This document shows, in pieces, positions 45,645 through 53,699 of a stretch of DNA of 64,000 nt (positions are counted from its first letter, which is position 1; each line of letters opens with the position of its first letter). The stretch is from assembly GCA_044337705.1 (NCBI GenBank), contig JBIINB010000005.1, positions 1 to 64,000 on the forward strand, written 5' to 3'. This stretch comes from JBEISR01 sp044337705 (GTDB taxonomy: Bacteria; Planctomycetota; Planctomycetia; Pirellulales; Pirellulaceae). The translations under genes were made by a program, and so were the position numbers. A model generated the notes under the pieces. The model had not been told where the DNA came from and searched no databases. It saw nothing but the letters and a program-made list of their open reading frames with translations.

Positions 45645-46130
45645 CTAACGTCCCAGTTCCGCCAGCAATTGCCGTCTCTTTGTCCAACGCTCTTCAATCC
45701 GTCCAACCAAGATATTGCACTCCGCCCAGTTGATGGACGATGGATCGGTCTTGATCAACTCGGTCTGCAACTGGTCGATCAACAGAATGGTATCCCCGTC
45801 CCACTGACTCAGTTGCAGAGCCTCTTTGTCCCCCACCTTCCGGGAATTCCAAAGACTCGCTTCTGCTACAGGGATGGAACGCCAAAGTTCCTGCCTGGCA
45901 TCCAGCTTCAATCGCAACTCCTCCAGAGGCCGAATCTGCTCCCACTTGCCTCCCTGCAAAAGCTTTTCGGAATGCTGGTGCAGAAGGTTTTTGCATTCCT
46001 GGAGACGACGCACCAGGTAATCACGCGTCAATTGATCATCCTGTTGCCTTTGACGCGCATTCTTGTACCCCGAATATCCAGGGATCAATCGTGCCAGCAA
46101 GTCGGTAACCTGATTCGACGAATCGCTCAT
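45645..46130 (-). CDS. Small helical protein, unknown, upstream of the SPFH gene
   Basis: A 161-residue soluble protein, highly charged, with heptad-like helices (QRQQDDQLTRDYLVRRLQE, then a LRLKLDARQELWRSI segment). No cysteine motif, signal or membrane segment. It opens MSDSSNQVTDLLARLIPGYSGY and is unassigned. Its position 32 bases before the SPFH gene and on the same strand suggests a partner of that protein, as SPFH genes of the YdjI type often have a small helical neighbour. ATG 46130 is chosen because the longer frame up to 46193 adds a basic leader without features. Confidence 0.7.
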   Translation of the reverse strand: MSDSSNQVTDLLARLIPGYSGYKNARQRQQDDQLTRDYLVRRLQECKNLLHQHSEKLLQGGKWEQIRPLEELRLKLDARQELWRSIPVAEASLWNSRKVGDKEALQLSQWDGDTILLIDQLQTELIKTDPSSINWAECNILVGRIEERWTKRRQLLAELGR

Positions 46131-46450
46131 TGCGAAAACTCGAGAAGAAGGAGACATCTGCCAATGTCGATACCGGACCGGCCATGGCTTCATCTACGAC
46201 CGGATTCCAATAGGCCAGCATCAACCAACCGATCGCGGAATCCCCATTGTCAACGCAAACCAGCCATCAGGAAAGAGGGCGTATCCCCGGCCAATTCACT
46301 TTCCCTGGAATGCCCATGCCGCCGAGTGGACTAGTATGGCAAACAACCACCAAGCAATCACCATCTGTCGACGGCGGCTACCTACAGACATCTTCCAGGG
46401 ACGGGCAAGCGCGCCCGCATCGCTAAGCACCAACTGCTATCGGTTCCCCG
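46131..46450. other. Intergenic stretch, nothing recognised
   Basis: 320 bases between the stop of the FAAL-ACP-AOS gene and the start of the small helical protein gene, both minus strand. It should hold the promoter of the SPFH pair. No hairpin or repeat was found. Confidence 0.4.
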
Positions 46451-49400
46451 TCAGCCAAACAGCTCGGGTGCGATATCCTGCAGGTGATCAGCTGCCTTAT
46501 GCACCGCATAACGGATCTGATCGTGGTTGTGTGTGCAGTTGATGAAGAAACGGAGTCTCGCTGCCGATTCCTCCACTGCCGGATACAGAATCGGTTGTAC
46601 ATTCACTCCTGATTCAAACATCCTGCGGGACAGCTTAAGAGCCAGCAACGAGTTACCGGTGATCACCGGCACTACGGGTGTATCCTGGCTAGCGCCGGTA
46701 TTCAGACCCCTTCGACGCGCTTCGTTCAGGAACAGAGCTGCGTTTTCCCGGAGTTTTGTCACTCGTTGAGGTTCATCGTGAAGAACTCGAAGGCTTTCCA
46801 ATGCCGCCGCAGCGTTTGGTGGGCTTAGGCCAACGCTGAAAACGAATCCGGGCGTGGTGTATTTGAGCAGTTCGATCAGTTCACGACGAGCGGCAATGTA
46901 ACCACCGCAGCTACCGAATGACTTGCTGAGCGTTCCCATCCAGATGTCGACATCAGTGGGGTCGACGCCAAAGTGCTCGGAAATCCCGCGGCCGGTTTTC
47001 CCCATGGTTCCAATCGAATGGGCCTCATCTACCATCAGCCAGGCATGATGCTTCTTCACCACTTCGACGAAGCGGGGTAGATCAGGGTAGTCGCCGTCCA
47101 TGCTGTACACGCCTTCGACGATCACCAGAACGCGTCGATGCTTGCGCCGAAGTTGCTCCAGCATTCCTTCCAGAGCTTGCCAGTCATTGTGCGGGAAAGG
47201 CCGACGTCGAGCACCACTGAGAATCGCCCCTTGCACGATGCTGTTATGCGATAGTGCATCGTGAAGGATAAGATCCCCTGGGCCGACAATATGGCCGATC
47301 ACGGATTCATTGGTGGCATGACCGCCCACCAGGACAATGGCATCTTCAACTCCAATCCATCTTGCGATCGACTGTTCCAACGTGCGATGCAAGTCCTTCT
47401 CGCCGCTAACCAGGCGCGAGGCAGAAACACTAGTTCCATACTTCCTGGCCGCCGCCGCAACCGACTCGGTCACCCGCGGGTCGCCGCTCATCCCAAGATA
47501 GTTGTAGCTGGCGAAGCTCAACAGCTCACGCCCCGCGATGATTGTCGTATCGCGAGTCAGCCCCTCATGGACCGAGAAATAGGGATTCGGGAGCCCGGAC
47601 ATCTCAAACTGAGCCATTGTCTGCTTGAGCCGTTTGTATTCAGGAAGCTGGTCGAATCGGTAGTCCTCCGCCACCATTTCATGACCAACCGCTTCTTCGT
47701 TCGACTCATCGAACGACATATCCACCCGCATCCGGTGTTTGCCAAAGTGCTGGACAAGCGCGTCGGCCACTTCGCGAACGGTTTCGATCTCCTGTAGCAC
47801 CTCTTCTGGGAAGCGTCCTCCGAAGGCGTTCTCCAGCGTGTGGGCAATCTGCAGACGCTCGATGCTGTCCAGCCCAAGATCCAGGACAATGTTGGTGTCC
47901 AGATCGAGTTGCTTGGCGCGTTCCTGAGCGACCGCACGGATGGCTCGCTTTACCAATTCGACGACTTCCGGATCAGGATCCCGCTGTTTCTTGCCAACCA
48001 CGCGTCGCCTTGCATCATCACCAGCCGATGGCCTGGTCTCCATGGTGGATGCAGCGATCATCGGTGCAGCTTCTTCAAAGCCCTGATCCCAGCTTTCCCA
48101 CTTCGCCACCACCCGCAGATTCCCCTCCTGGTAATCCCGCAAGCAGGCATGCCGCTGGATTTTGCCACTGGAGGTTTTGGGTAGCGAACCATATCGAACC
48201 AAATAGACGGCATCGGGAGGCAACTCGTGAATCTGTGTCACCACCCGGCGTATCGTTTGAATCACCGGTTCCCAATCGTCTTCCAGGCTCCGTTGAACTT
48301 CGACGGCAAGAATCAACTTTTCACGAGCGCCCGACACATCTGCAAATGCTGCGGCCGCACAGGATGGAATCGATTCATGACACTCCTCCACCGTCAATTC
48401 AATGTCCTGCGGGTAGCGATTGACGCCGCGCACAATGATCAGATCCTTGACGCGACCTGCGATGAACAACTGATCCTTGTGAAAAAACCCGAGATCACCG
48501 GTTCGAAGGAAAGGACCTTCCTGCTCAACGGTATAGGCATGGAACGTCTCCTTTGTCTCGGCTGGCTTGTCCCAGTACCCGTCTCCGACACTTGGTGACT
48601 GGATCCATACTTCGCCAATAGCCCCCGGCGAAGCAATCTTCAAGGTCTTCGGATCGACAATCTCAACTCGCTCGCCCGGCAAAATCGCGCCGCAACCCGT
48701 TAGAGCCCTTGCCTCAGGATGCGATGGTTCCACAACCACCACCTTGCGAGCGTCCAGTTGTCGCGAATGGAAATACTGAATGACCGGACGGGTCTCTTTG
48801 GGGCCCCCGCTGACAATCAGAGTAGTTTCTGCCATCCCATAGCAAGGCAGATGGGCTGCATGTTTGAATCCAACCCGAGCGAACTTCTCGGAGAATTGCT
48901 CCAAAGTCGATGCCCGCACCGGCTCGGCCCCATTGAACGCCACCCGCCAACTTTTCAGATCCAGCCCTTCCATCTCCTCGTCAGTGACTTTGTCGACGCA
49001 AAGTTGGTAAGCGAAGTTCGGGCCCCCGGAGACATTGACTTGGTAACGAGTTATCGTGCGCAGCCAACGTACAGGGTTCTGAAGGAAAGCCATGGGGCTC
49101 ATCAGCACGCACGGCCTACCGACAAAAAGGGGCGCCAGAATGCCACCCACCAGCCCCATGTCGTGATAGGCCGGAAGCCAACTGCATCCAACTAACTCGG
49201 TGTTCAAGTCGAATGCCACTCCAATCAGCTCGCAGTTGCGAATCAAACTGGTGTGGCTGAGCACCACCCCTTTCGGAGTTCCTGTAGATCCTGAAGTGTA
49301 TTGCAGCACCGCAGGAAACCGAGTATCCACAGGGACCTCCTGGAATCGCAGCGCAATCTGCCGGTCCACTTTCTCCGTGGCGATTAACTTCACCTCTGCC

Positions 49401-49879
49401 ATCTGCCCAGGTAGCTGGCTCTCCCCTTCCACCTGCTTGCGCACAGCTTCCACCGTCAGGGCAAAGCGTGCCGAACAATCGTCGGCAATACCGGTAAGGC
49501 GAGCCCCTTTTCGGTTGCGCCGCGGTGGGAAAGCTGGGACGGCGGTGCATCCAGCGTACAGAGTGCCAAAAAACCCTGTCACGAACTCCAGGCAGGGAGG
49601 GTAGATCAATAAACCACGCTCGCCAACTTTAGCGTGCTGCAAAATCTCCACAGCAACCGCACGAGCCGCCTGGTCCAACTCCGCAAATGTGATCTGCTGG
49701 TCCGGACCACCTTCCCCGTCAGTGAAGTAATAGGCAACCGCATCCGGAGTGAGCCTTGCCCAATAACGCAAGCAATCGACCAAATGACTGCGCGGTGGAT
49801 CGAAGGGTGACACTATCGGATGAACGTCAAGCACGGAAGATCCTTGATCAATCAAGTCTGGCGCTGGTTTCTTCAGCAT
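46451..49879 (-). CDS. Single-chain fatty acyl-AMP ligase, acyl carrier and alpha-oxoamine synthase
   Basis: An 1142-residue three-part enzyme. Residues about 25-590 are a fatty acyl-AMP ligase: P-loop YTSGSTGTPKG (194-204), YGMAETTL, RTGDLGF, FAAL-type RGVNRYPQDIE and the late catalytic Lys573 in PKTSSGKIQR. Residues about 635-715 are an acyl carrier domain with LDLGLDSIE (phosphopantetheine on Ser672). Residues about 745-1135 are a PLP-dependent alpha-oxoamine synthase (8-amino-7-oxononanoate / serine palmitoyltransferase family) with DEAHSIGTMGKTGRG (Asp951, His954) and LSKSFGS (Lys986). By domain logic it adenylates a fatty acid, loads it on its own carrier and condenses it with an amino acid, releasing CO2, to give a beta-keto amine. 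The amino acid (serine, glycine or alanine) and acyl chain are not readable. No keto-reductase or glycosyltransferase gene adjoins. No signal peptide. Confidence 0.93.
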   Translation of the reverse strand: MLKKPAPDLIDQGSSVLDVHPIVSPFDPPRSHLVDCLRYWARLTPDAVAYYFTDGEGGPDQQITFAELDQAARAVAVEILQHAKVGERGLLIYPPCLEFVTGFFGTLYAGCTAVPAFPPRRNRKGARLTGIADDCSARFALTVEAVRKQVEGESQLPGQMAEVKLIATEKVDRQIALRFQEVPVDTRFPAVLQYTSGSTGTPKGVVLSHTSLIRNCELIGVAFDLNTELVGCSWLPAYHDMGLVGGILAPLFVGRPCVLMSPMAFLQNPVRWLRTITRYQVNVSGGPNFAYQLCVDKVTDEEMEGLDLKSWRVAFNGAEPVRASTLEQFSEKFARVGFKHAAHLPCYGMAETTLIVSGGPKETRPVIQYFHSRQLDARKVVVVEPSHPEARALTGCGAILPGERVEIVDPKTLKIASPGAIGEVWIQSPSVGDGYWDKPAETKETFHAYTVEQEGPFLRTGDLGFFHKDQLFIAGRVKDLIIVRGVNRYPQDIELTVEECHESIPSCAAAAFADVSGAREKLILAVEVQRSLEDDWEPVIQTIRRVVTQIHELPPDAVYLVRYGSLPKTSSGKIQRHACLRDYQEGNLRVVAKWESWDQGFEEAAPMIAASTMETRPSAGDDARRRVVGKKQRDPDPEVVELVKRAIRAVAQERAKQLDLDTNIVLDLGLDSIERLQIAHTLENAFGGRFPEEVLQEIETVREVADALVQHFGKHRMRVDMSFDESNEEAVGHEMVAEDYRFDQLPEYKRLKQTMAQFEMSGLPNPYFSVHEGLTRDTTIIAGRELLSFASYNYLGMSGDPRVTESVAAAARKYGTSVSASRLVSGEKDLHRTLEQSIARWIGVEDAIVLVGGHATNESVIGHIVGPGDLILHDALSHNSIVQGAILSGARRRPFPHNDWQALEGMLEQLRRKHRRVLVIVEGVYSMDGDYPDLPRFVEVVKKHHAWLMVDEAHSIGTMGKTGRGISEHFGVDPTDVDIWMGTLSKSFGSCGGYIAARRELIELLKYTTPGFVFSVGLSPPNAAAALESLRVLHDEPQRVTKLRENAALFLNEARRRGLNTGASQDTPVVPVITGNSLLALKLSRRMFESGVNVQPILYPAVEESAARLRFFINCTHNHDQIRYAVHKAADHLQDIAPELFG

Positions 49880-50372
49880 GCAAAACCCCCTGCCGCCATC
49901 ACCGTTAAAGGTAGCACATTCCCCTTCCGCGTCCAGCAGAACCCACCACTTCAGGTGGATCCCCTGGGGCCGCTCGACTCTCTTCTCTAAACATCGTCAT
50001 CTGAACCACGATGGTGCAATGGGAAACCGCAAGCCAAAAAAGATCCCAACAGAACGATCCGTTTAGGAAAGACAAGTTATTTGGGGAAGAGCCAGAAATG
50101 GAGCTGGGCAACCATGGCTTATTGCAGGCACCTTGCCGATTTCCCCCCTAAAGATGAATTGGAACCGCTGATAGATTTCATTCGATCGCCGCAATTACAC
50201 CCCCCAGGGATACGTTCTTTGGAGGGGGTGTTAATATCAGTTCGTGCTTTCCTAAATTCCTCCAAAAAAGCATTTGGAAGCCAAGAACTGCGTCGATCGA
50301 TGAAATCCCCGATCAGCGATAGCTTGGAAATTCCAGCTTCGGCGACGATAGCGATGGACAGGTCAGTGGACC
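49880..50372. other. Intergenic stretch with one inverted repeat
   Basis: 493 bases between two minus-strand genes. ACACCCCC (50197-50204) and GGGGGTGT (50224-50231) form an 8-base inverted repeat with a 19-base loop, possibly the end of the kdgK transcript. A 92-codon minus-strand frame (50119-50397) has no recognisable features. The FAAL gene promoter should lie at its left end. Confidence 0.4.
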
Positions 50373-51359
50373 TTAACGCCGGACTTCGCTTCCCCAATGG
50401 CCCCCCCAGGCACGCTCGAGTTCGTCTGGATTGATCCAGGCGATGTCACCGGGAATGGAATATTTGAATGCGGCAACTAGGTTTCCCCACGCTAGTTGGT
50501 CTTGAAAGCTGTCCCCTCGCAACCAACCATGCATGCAACCGGCGCTGAAGGCATCGCCACCGCCCAATCGATCGACAACGGGGACGGGCCGAGTTCCGAC
50601 ATGCACAGCCTCCTGATCCCCGGCGGCCCAGCCGATCGCCCCCTGCTCACCCAGCGTCATCACGATGGTTGCATGGGGAGCCAGGTTTCGAATCGCCTTC
50701 AGGGCCTCGCCATGTTCGGCACTTTCGGGCACACCGAACAGTGCATCTGCGTCCCTTCTAGCGATGAAAATCTGGTCACACGATGGAAACGCTTCCAAGC
50801 ATGCAGCACCTGCCTGCTTTGCAGACCATAGCTTGGAGCGAAAGTTCACATCCAGGCTAGTTCGGGCACCTCCCTTTTTCCCCCAATCCAGCAGCACCAT
50901 GGTGGCCTGCCGGCACGATTCGCTCAGCCCTAGCGTGATGCCGGTGGTATGCAACCATCTTGGAGAGGTCATGTCGCCCAAAGCTTGAAGCAACTGTTCT
51001 GGCGTGACGCGTGCCATCGCCGAATCGCGACGATCGTAGTGCACTTGGCTTCCGCGCGGCGCGCCTGCCGGCTCATAAAAATACAAACCGACTCGATCTT
51101 CAATCGTCCAGATGAGATGGGAGGTATCGACGCGATGCATCGCTAGCTCTTGCTCCACCCAACGACCGATCGGGGAGTCGGTCATGCGACTCATCCATGC
51201 CGTGGAGTGCCCTAACCTGGAGAGCGTCGCGGCTGTGTTCGATTCACTTCCACCAGCGTGCAGTTCCAGCATCTTTGCTTGCGTCAATCGCTTGCCTTCG
51301 GGAGGGGACAACCGAATCATCGTCTCTCCCCAGGCGATCAAGTCGTACGGTCTGCTCAT
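50373..51359 (-). CDS. kdgK: PfkB family sugar kinase, probable 2-keto-3-deoxygluconate kinase
   Basis: A 328-residue cytoplasmic ribokinase-family enzyme. Signature 1 is in ELHAGGSESNTAATLSRLG and signature 2 in VDRLGGGDAFSAGCMHG, whose Asp is the catalytic base. The MIRLSPPEGKRLTQA start is characteristic of KdgK-like kinases. It should phosphorylate 2-keto-3-deoxygluconate to KDPG, the substrate of the aldolase encoded directly before it; the start overlaps that gene's stop by 4 bases. The functional pairing makes the KDG assignment likely, although other sugar acids are possible. Confidence 0.88.
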   Translation of the reverse strand: MSRPYDLIAWGETMIRLSPPEGKRLTQAKMLELHAGGSESNTAATLSRLGHSTAWMSRMTDSPIGRWVEQELAMHRVDTSHLIWTIEDRVGLYFYEPAGAPRGSQVHYDRRDSAMARVTPEQLLQALGDMTSPRWLHTTGITLGLSESCRQATMVLLDWGKKGGARTSLDVNFRSKLWSAKQAGAACLEAFPSCDQIFIARRDADALFGVPESAEHGEALKAIRNLAPHATIVMTLGEQGAIGWAAGDQEAVHVGTRPVPVVDRLGGGDAFSAGCMHGWLRGDSFQDQLAWGNLVAAFKYSIPGDIAWINPDELERAWGGHWGSEVRR

Positions 51360-52009
51360 CGCGATTCCTTGGTTGCCGCTACAAATCGAGCCGCTGCTTC
51401 AGCAATGCCATGCCAATCCTGTTTCCGAAGCGCATTGCGATCGATCAGCGCCGAGCCGACTCCCACCGCCGAGGCTCCTGCCGCAAGATAATCGGCTGCA
51501 TTTCCGACATGAATACCACCTGTGGGCACCAGCTTTAGATAGGGGAGCGGTGCCAGCACCTCACGAATCCCCTCCGGCCCAATCCATCGTGCAGGGAAGC
51601 ACTTGACCCATGTGGCTCCAGCATCCCAAGCCTGCTGCATTTCGGTGGGTGTCAGTGCTCCGGGAAGAATAGGGATCGCCTGCCTGACAGCCGATTCGAT
51701 GACCCTTGGCAGCACGATGGGGGACACTAGGAACTGTGCCCCCGATTCGATCGCCAAAGCTGCCTCCTGGTCGTTTCGGACACTGCCAATCCCGATAGCG
51801 CAATCCCCGTTCCGGAACGCGGGAATCATCTGCAATAAATGACGCACCACGGCTGGCGACTGTGGATTGGTCATCGTCAATTCGACTGCTCGCACCCCCC
51901 CATCCAGCAGCGCGCGCACCAACGATTCCGCCTGCTCCAAATCATCCAGCCTCAAAATAGCGATCAGCTTTCCGTCTTCCACCGCGCGTCGCACCGCATC
52001 GGCCATCAT
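51356..52009 (-). CDS. eda: KDPG / 4-hydroxy-2-oxoglutarate aldolase
   Basis: A 217-residue class I aldolase that splits KDPG into pyruvate and glyceraldehyde-3-phosphate. Key residues are in place: Arg20 in AILRLDD, Glu43 in VELTMTNP, and the Schiff-base Lys136 in VKCFPA. The usual GAGTVL motif reads GIGSVRN here, a variation near the phosphate end that may point to a related substrate. PTGGIHVGNAADYLAAGA is the phosphate-binding part. ATG at 52009 overlaps the hisA stop by 4 bases and the gene's own stop overlaps kdgK by 4 bases. Confidence 0.9.
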   Translation of the reverse strand: MMADAVRRAVEDGKLIAILRLDDLEQAESLVRALLDGGVRAVELTMTNPQSPAVVRHLLQMIPAFRNGDCAIGIGSVRNDQEAALAIESGAQFLVSPIVLPRVIESAVRQAIPILPGALTPTEMQQAWDAGATWVKCFPARWIGPEGIREVLAPLPYLKLVPTGGIHVGNAADYLAAGASAVGVGSALIDRNALRKQDWHGIAEAAARFVAATKESR

Positions 52010-52776
52010 CGATCGCTCCTTTGCTCTCCGGGGGATCCACCACCATAGCTCCGACCAGCTACATGCCTAAGCACGTCGTCCAACTTCAACCGGCCTTCGT
52101 ATAGCGTTCTTCCCAAGATGCAACCGGCCGCTCCAACTTCCAGAAGCTGGTCGATATCGTTCCAGTCGGTAACACCACCTGAAGCGATCACCGGAAATTT
52201 CGATACCTGTTGCAAGGCCACCAGCGCATCGATATTGGTTCCCGCCATCATGCCGTCTCGCGCGATGTCGGTGTAAACCACAGCAGCGACATTCTTCGTC
52301 TGCTCCTGGATCTGCTGCAGAAGATCACCTGCCGATTTCTGCGATGTCTTCTGCCAACCTTCGGTAGCTACTTTGCCATCTCGAGCGTCCAAGCCAAGCA
52401 CGAGGACACCGGGATACTTGTCGCACATTTCGGCAAACCAATCCGGATGCTTGAGCGCCGTGGTTCCCACCACCAAACGATCGACTCCCAGATCGATCCA
52501 GCGCCGGATCGTTTCTTCATTTCGGATCCCGCCACCCACCTGAAGTGTAGCGCTGGCTACAGCTTTGCGGATCCCCCTCAATGCCGGCTCATTGGCCTGA
52601 CTCCCCGATTTCGCGCCGTCCAGGTCGACGCAATGCAACCGACTCGACCCCTCGCCGATCCAGCGACTTGCCATTTCCGCGGGGTTCTCGCCAAAGACCG
52701 TATCGCGGGCATAATCGCCCTGCTGAAGTCGCACACACTTGCCCCCGAGAAGATCGATCGCCGGCCAGATTTCCAT
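52006..52776 (-). CDS. hisA: Phosphoribosylformimino-5-aminoimidazole carboxamide isomerase
   Basis: A 256-residue histidine-biosynthesis enzyme (ProFAR to PRFAR, a TIM barrel with two phosphate sites). The catalytic Asp8 is in WPAIDLLGGKCVRLQQGDY, and the second Asp lies in YTDIARDGMMAGTN; QVGGGIRN and ASGGVTDWNDI are the phosphate-binding loops. ATG 52776 gives the family N-terminus (MEIWPAIDL); the frame is open to 52890 but that extension is not homologous. Its stop overlaps the eda start. The other his genes are not present in the window, so hisA is separated from its pathway here. Confidence 0.93.
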   Translation of the reverse strand: MEIWPAIDLLGGKCVRLQQGDYARDTVFGENPAEMASRWIGEGSSRLHCVDLDGAKSGSQANEPALRGIRKAVASATLQVGGGIRNEETIRRWIDLGVDRLVVGTTALKHPDWFAEMCDKYPGVLVLGLDARDGKVATEGWQKTSQKSAGDLLQQIQEQTKNVAAVVYTDIARDGMMAGTNIDALVALQQVSKFPVIASGGVTDWNDIDQLLEVGAAGCILGRTLYEGRLKLDDVLRHVAGRSYGGGSPGEQRSDR

Positions 52777-53048
52777 CCGATTCGTTCCCTTTGCTGCGCC
52801 CGTCCGTATGCCTCGAAACTCCATCAGAATAACCGCTGGCCATCTGCCGTAAACTCCTCCGGCTACAATAGTCTCTGTTGCATCTTCCAAACTTGCTCCA
52901 AATCTTCAGTTGGACGCGGTCTGAATGCCAGTCGCCCAAAACTCTCTCGAAGATCTCCAGCGCTTCGGTGCGGTGGTAGCAACTTTCGTCGACGCTTCCC
53001 TCCACCGCTGTTGTCCAGCCGGAACCCTCATATAGAAAGCCCGGTCTG

Positions 53049-53699
53049 ATGATCCACCACTGTTGGTTCGCTCTATTGCTTGCTCTGTTCGCTGCAACGT
53101 CCCCTTCCCCCGCCAACCACCCCTTCCATATTTGCGTCGGCGAAATGGACTGGGATGAGGAGCGGGGATGCTGGGAGATCGCGTTGCGCCTGCATGCCGA
53201 AGATATCCAGCGTGAGATGGCAAAAATCGACGGGAAGGAGGTGGAGCTCCAGCCGGGCGAACTTCCGCCTGCATTGGAAAAACTTCTGGAGGCTCATTTT
53301 TTTATCACCCAGTCGCTCGTCGACCAGAAGCCGGACCAACGATCCTTGGAGCCGGAAACAAAGGGACTCGATGCGTCAAAGCAGGCTGAGGGAACCGCAG
53401 GGAACATCCGTTTGCAGGGGACCAAGGTCAGTCGCCTGGAGCTGGTCGGCACCGAATCGTCGCGAGGTTGGTTCTGGGTTTATTTTCGGCTGCACGAGTC
53501 GAAGCAGGAGATTCCAGAAGGAAGCTCATCCGCGAAAGTCGATCTCGTCCGCTTTCTTCACCACACCATTCTGCTGGATCAGGTAGAAGGCCAGTCCAAC
53601 ACGCTGCTGGTACGGAAAGGAAAGCAGCGAAAAAGCCTCACCTTTCAGGCCGACTCCAAGCGATCCCCCTGGCCCGTGTTCGATCAAGCATCGAAGTAA
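53049..53699 (+). CDS. DUF6702-like secreted protein
   Basis: A 216-residue exported protein. ATG 53049 opens a signal peptide (WFALLLALFAATSPSPA). The mature start HPFHICVGEMDWDEERGCWE fits the DUF6702 family pattern (HPFH at the new N-terminus, then ALRLHAEDIQ), a small beta-rich exported domain of unknown role. A charged Lys/Glu insert near residues 95-120 and a basic C-terminus follow. The last 16 bases overlap the end of the convergent glnA gene. It stands alone, starting 272 bases from hisA, with which it is divergent. Confidence 0.8.
   Translation: MIHHCWFALLLALFAATSPSPANHPFHICVGEMDWDEERGCWEIALRLHAEDIQREMAKIDGKEVELQPGELPPALEKLLEAHFFITQSLVDQKPDQRSLEPETKGLDASKQAEGTAGNIRLQGTKVSRLELVGTESSRGWFWVYFRLHESKQEIPEGSSSAKVDLVRFLHHTILLDQVEGQSNTLLVRKGKQRKSLTFQADSKRSPWPVFDQASK

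Noticed and set aside
50119..50397. 92-codon minus-strand frame between kdgK and the FAAL gene
   Set aside because: Overlaps the 3' end of kdgK, contains a GC-rich inverted repeat and shows no family features.
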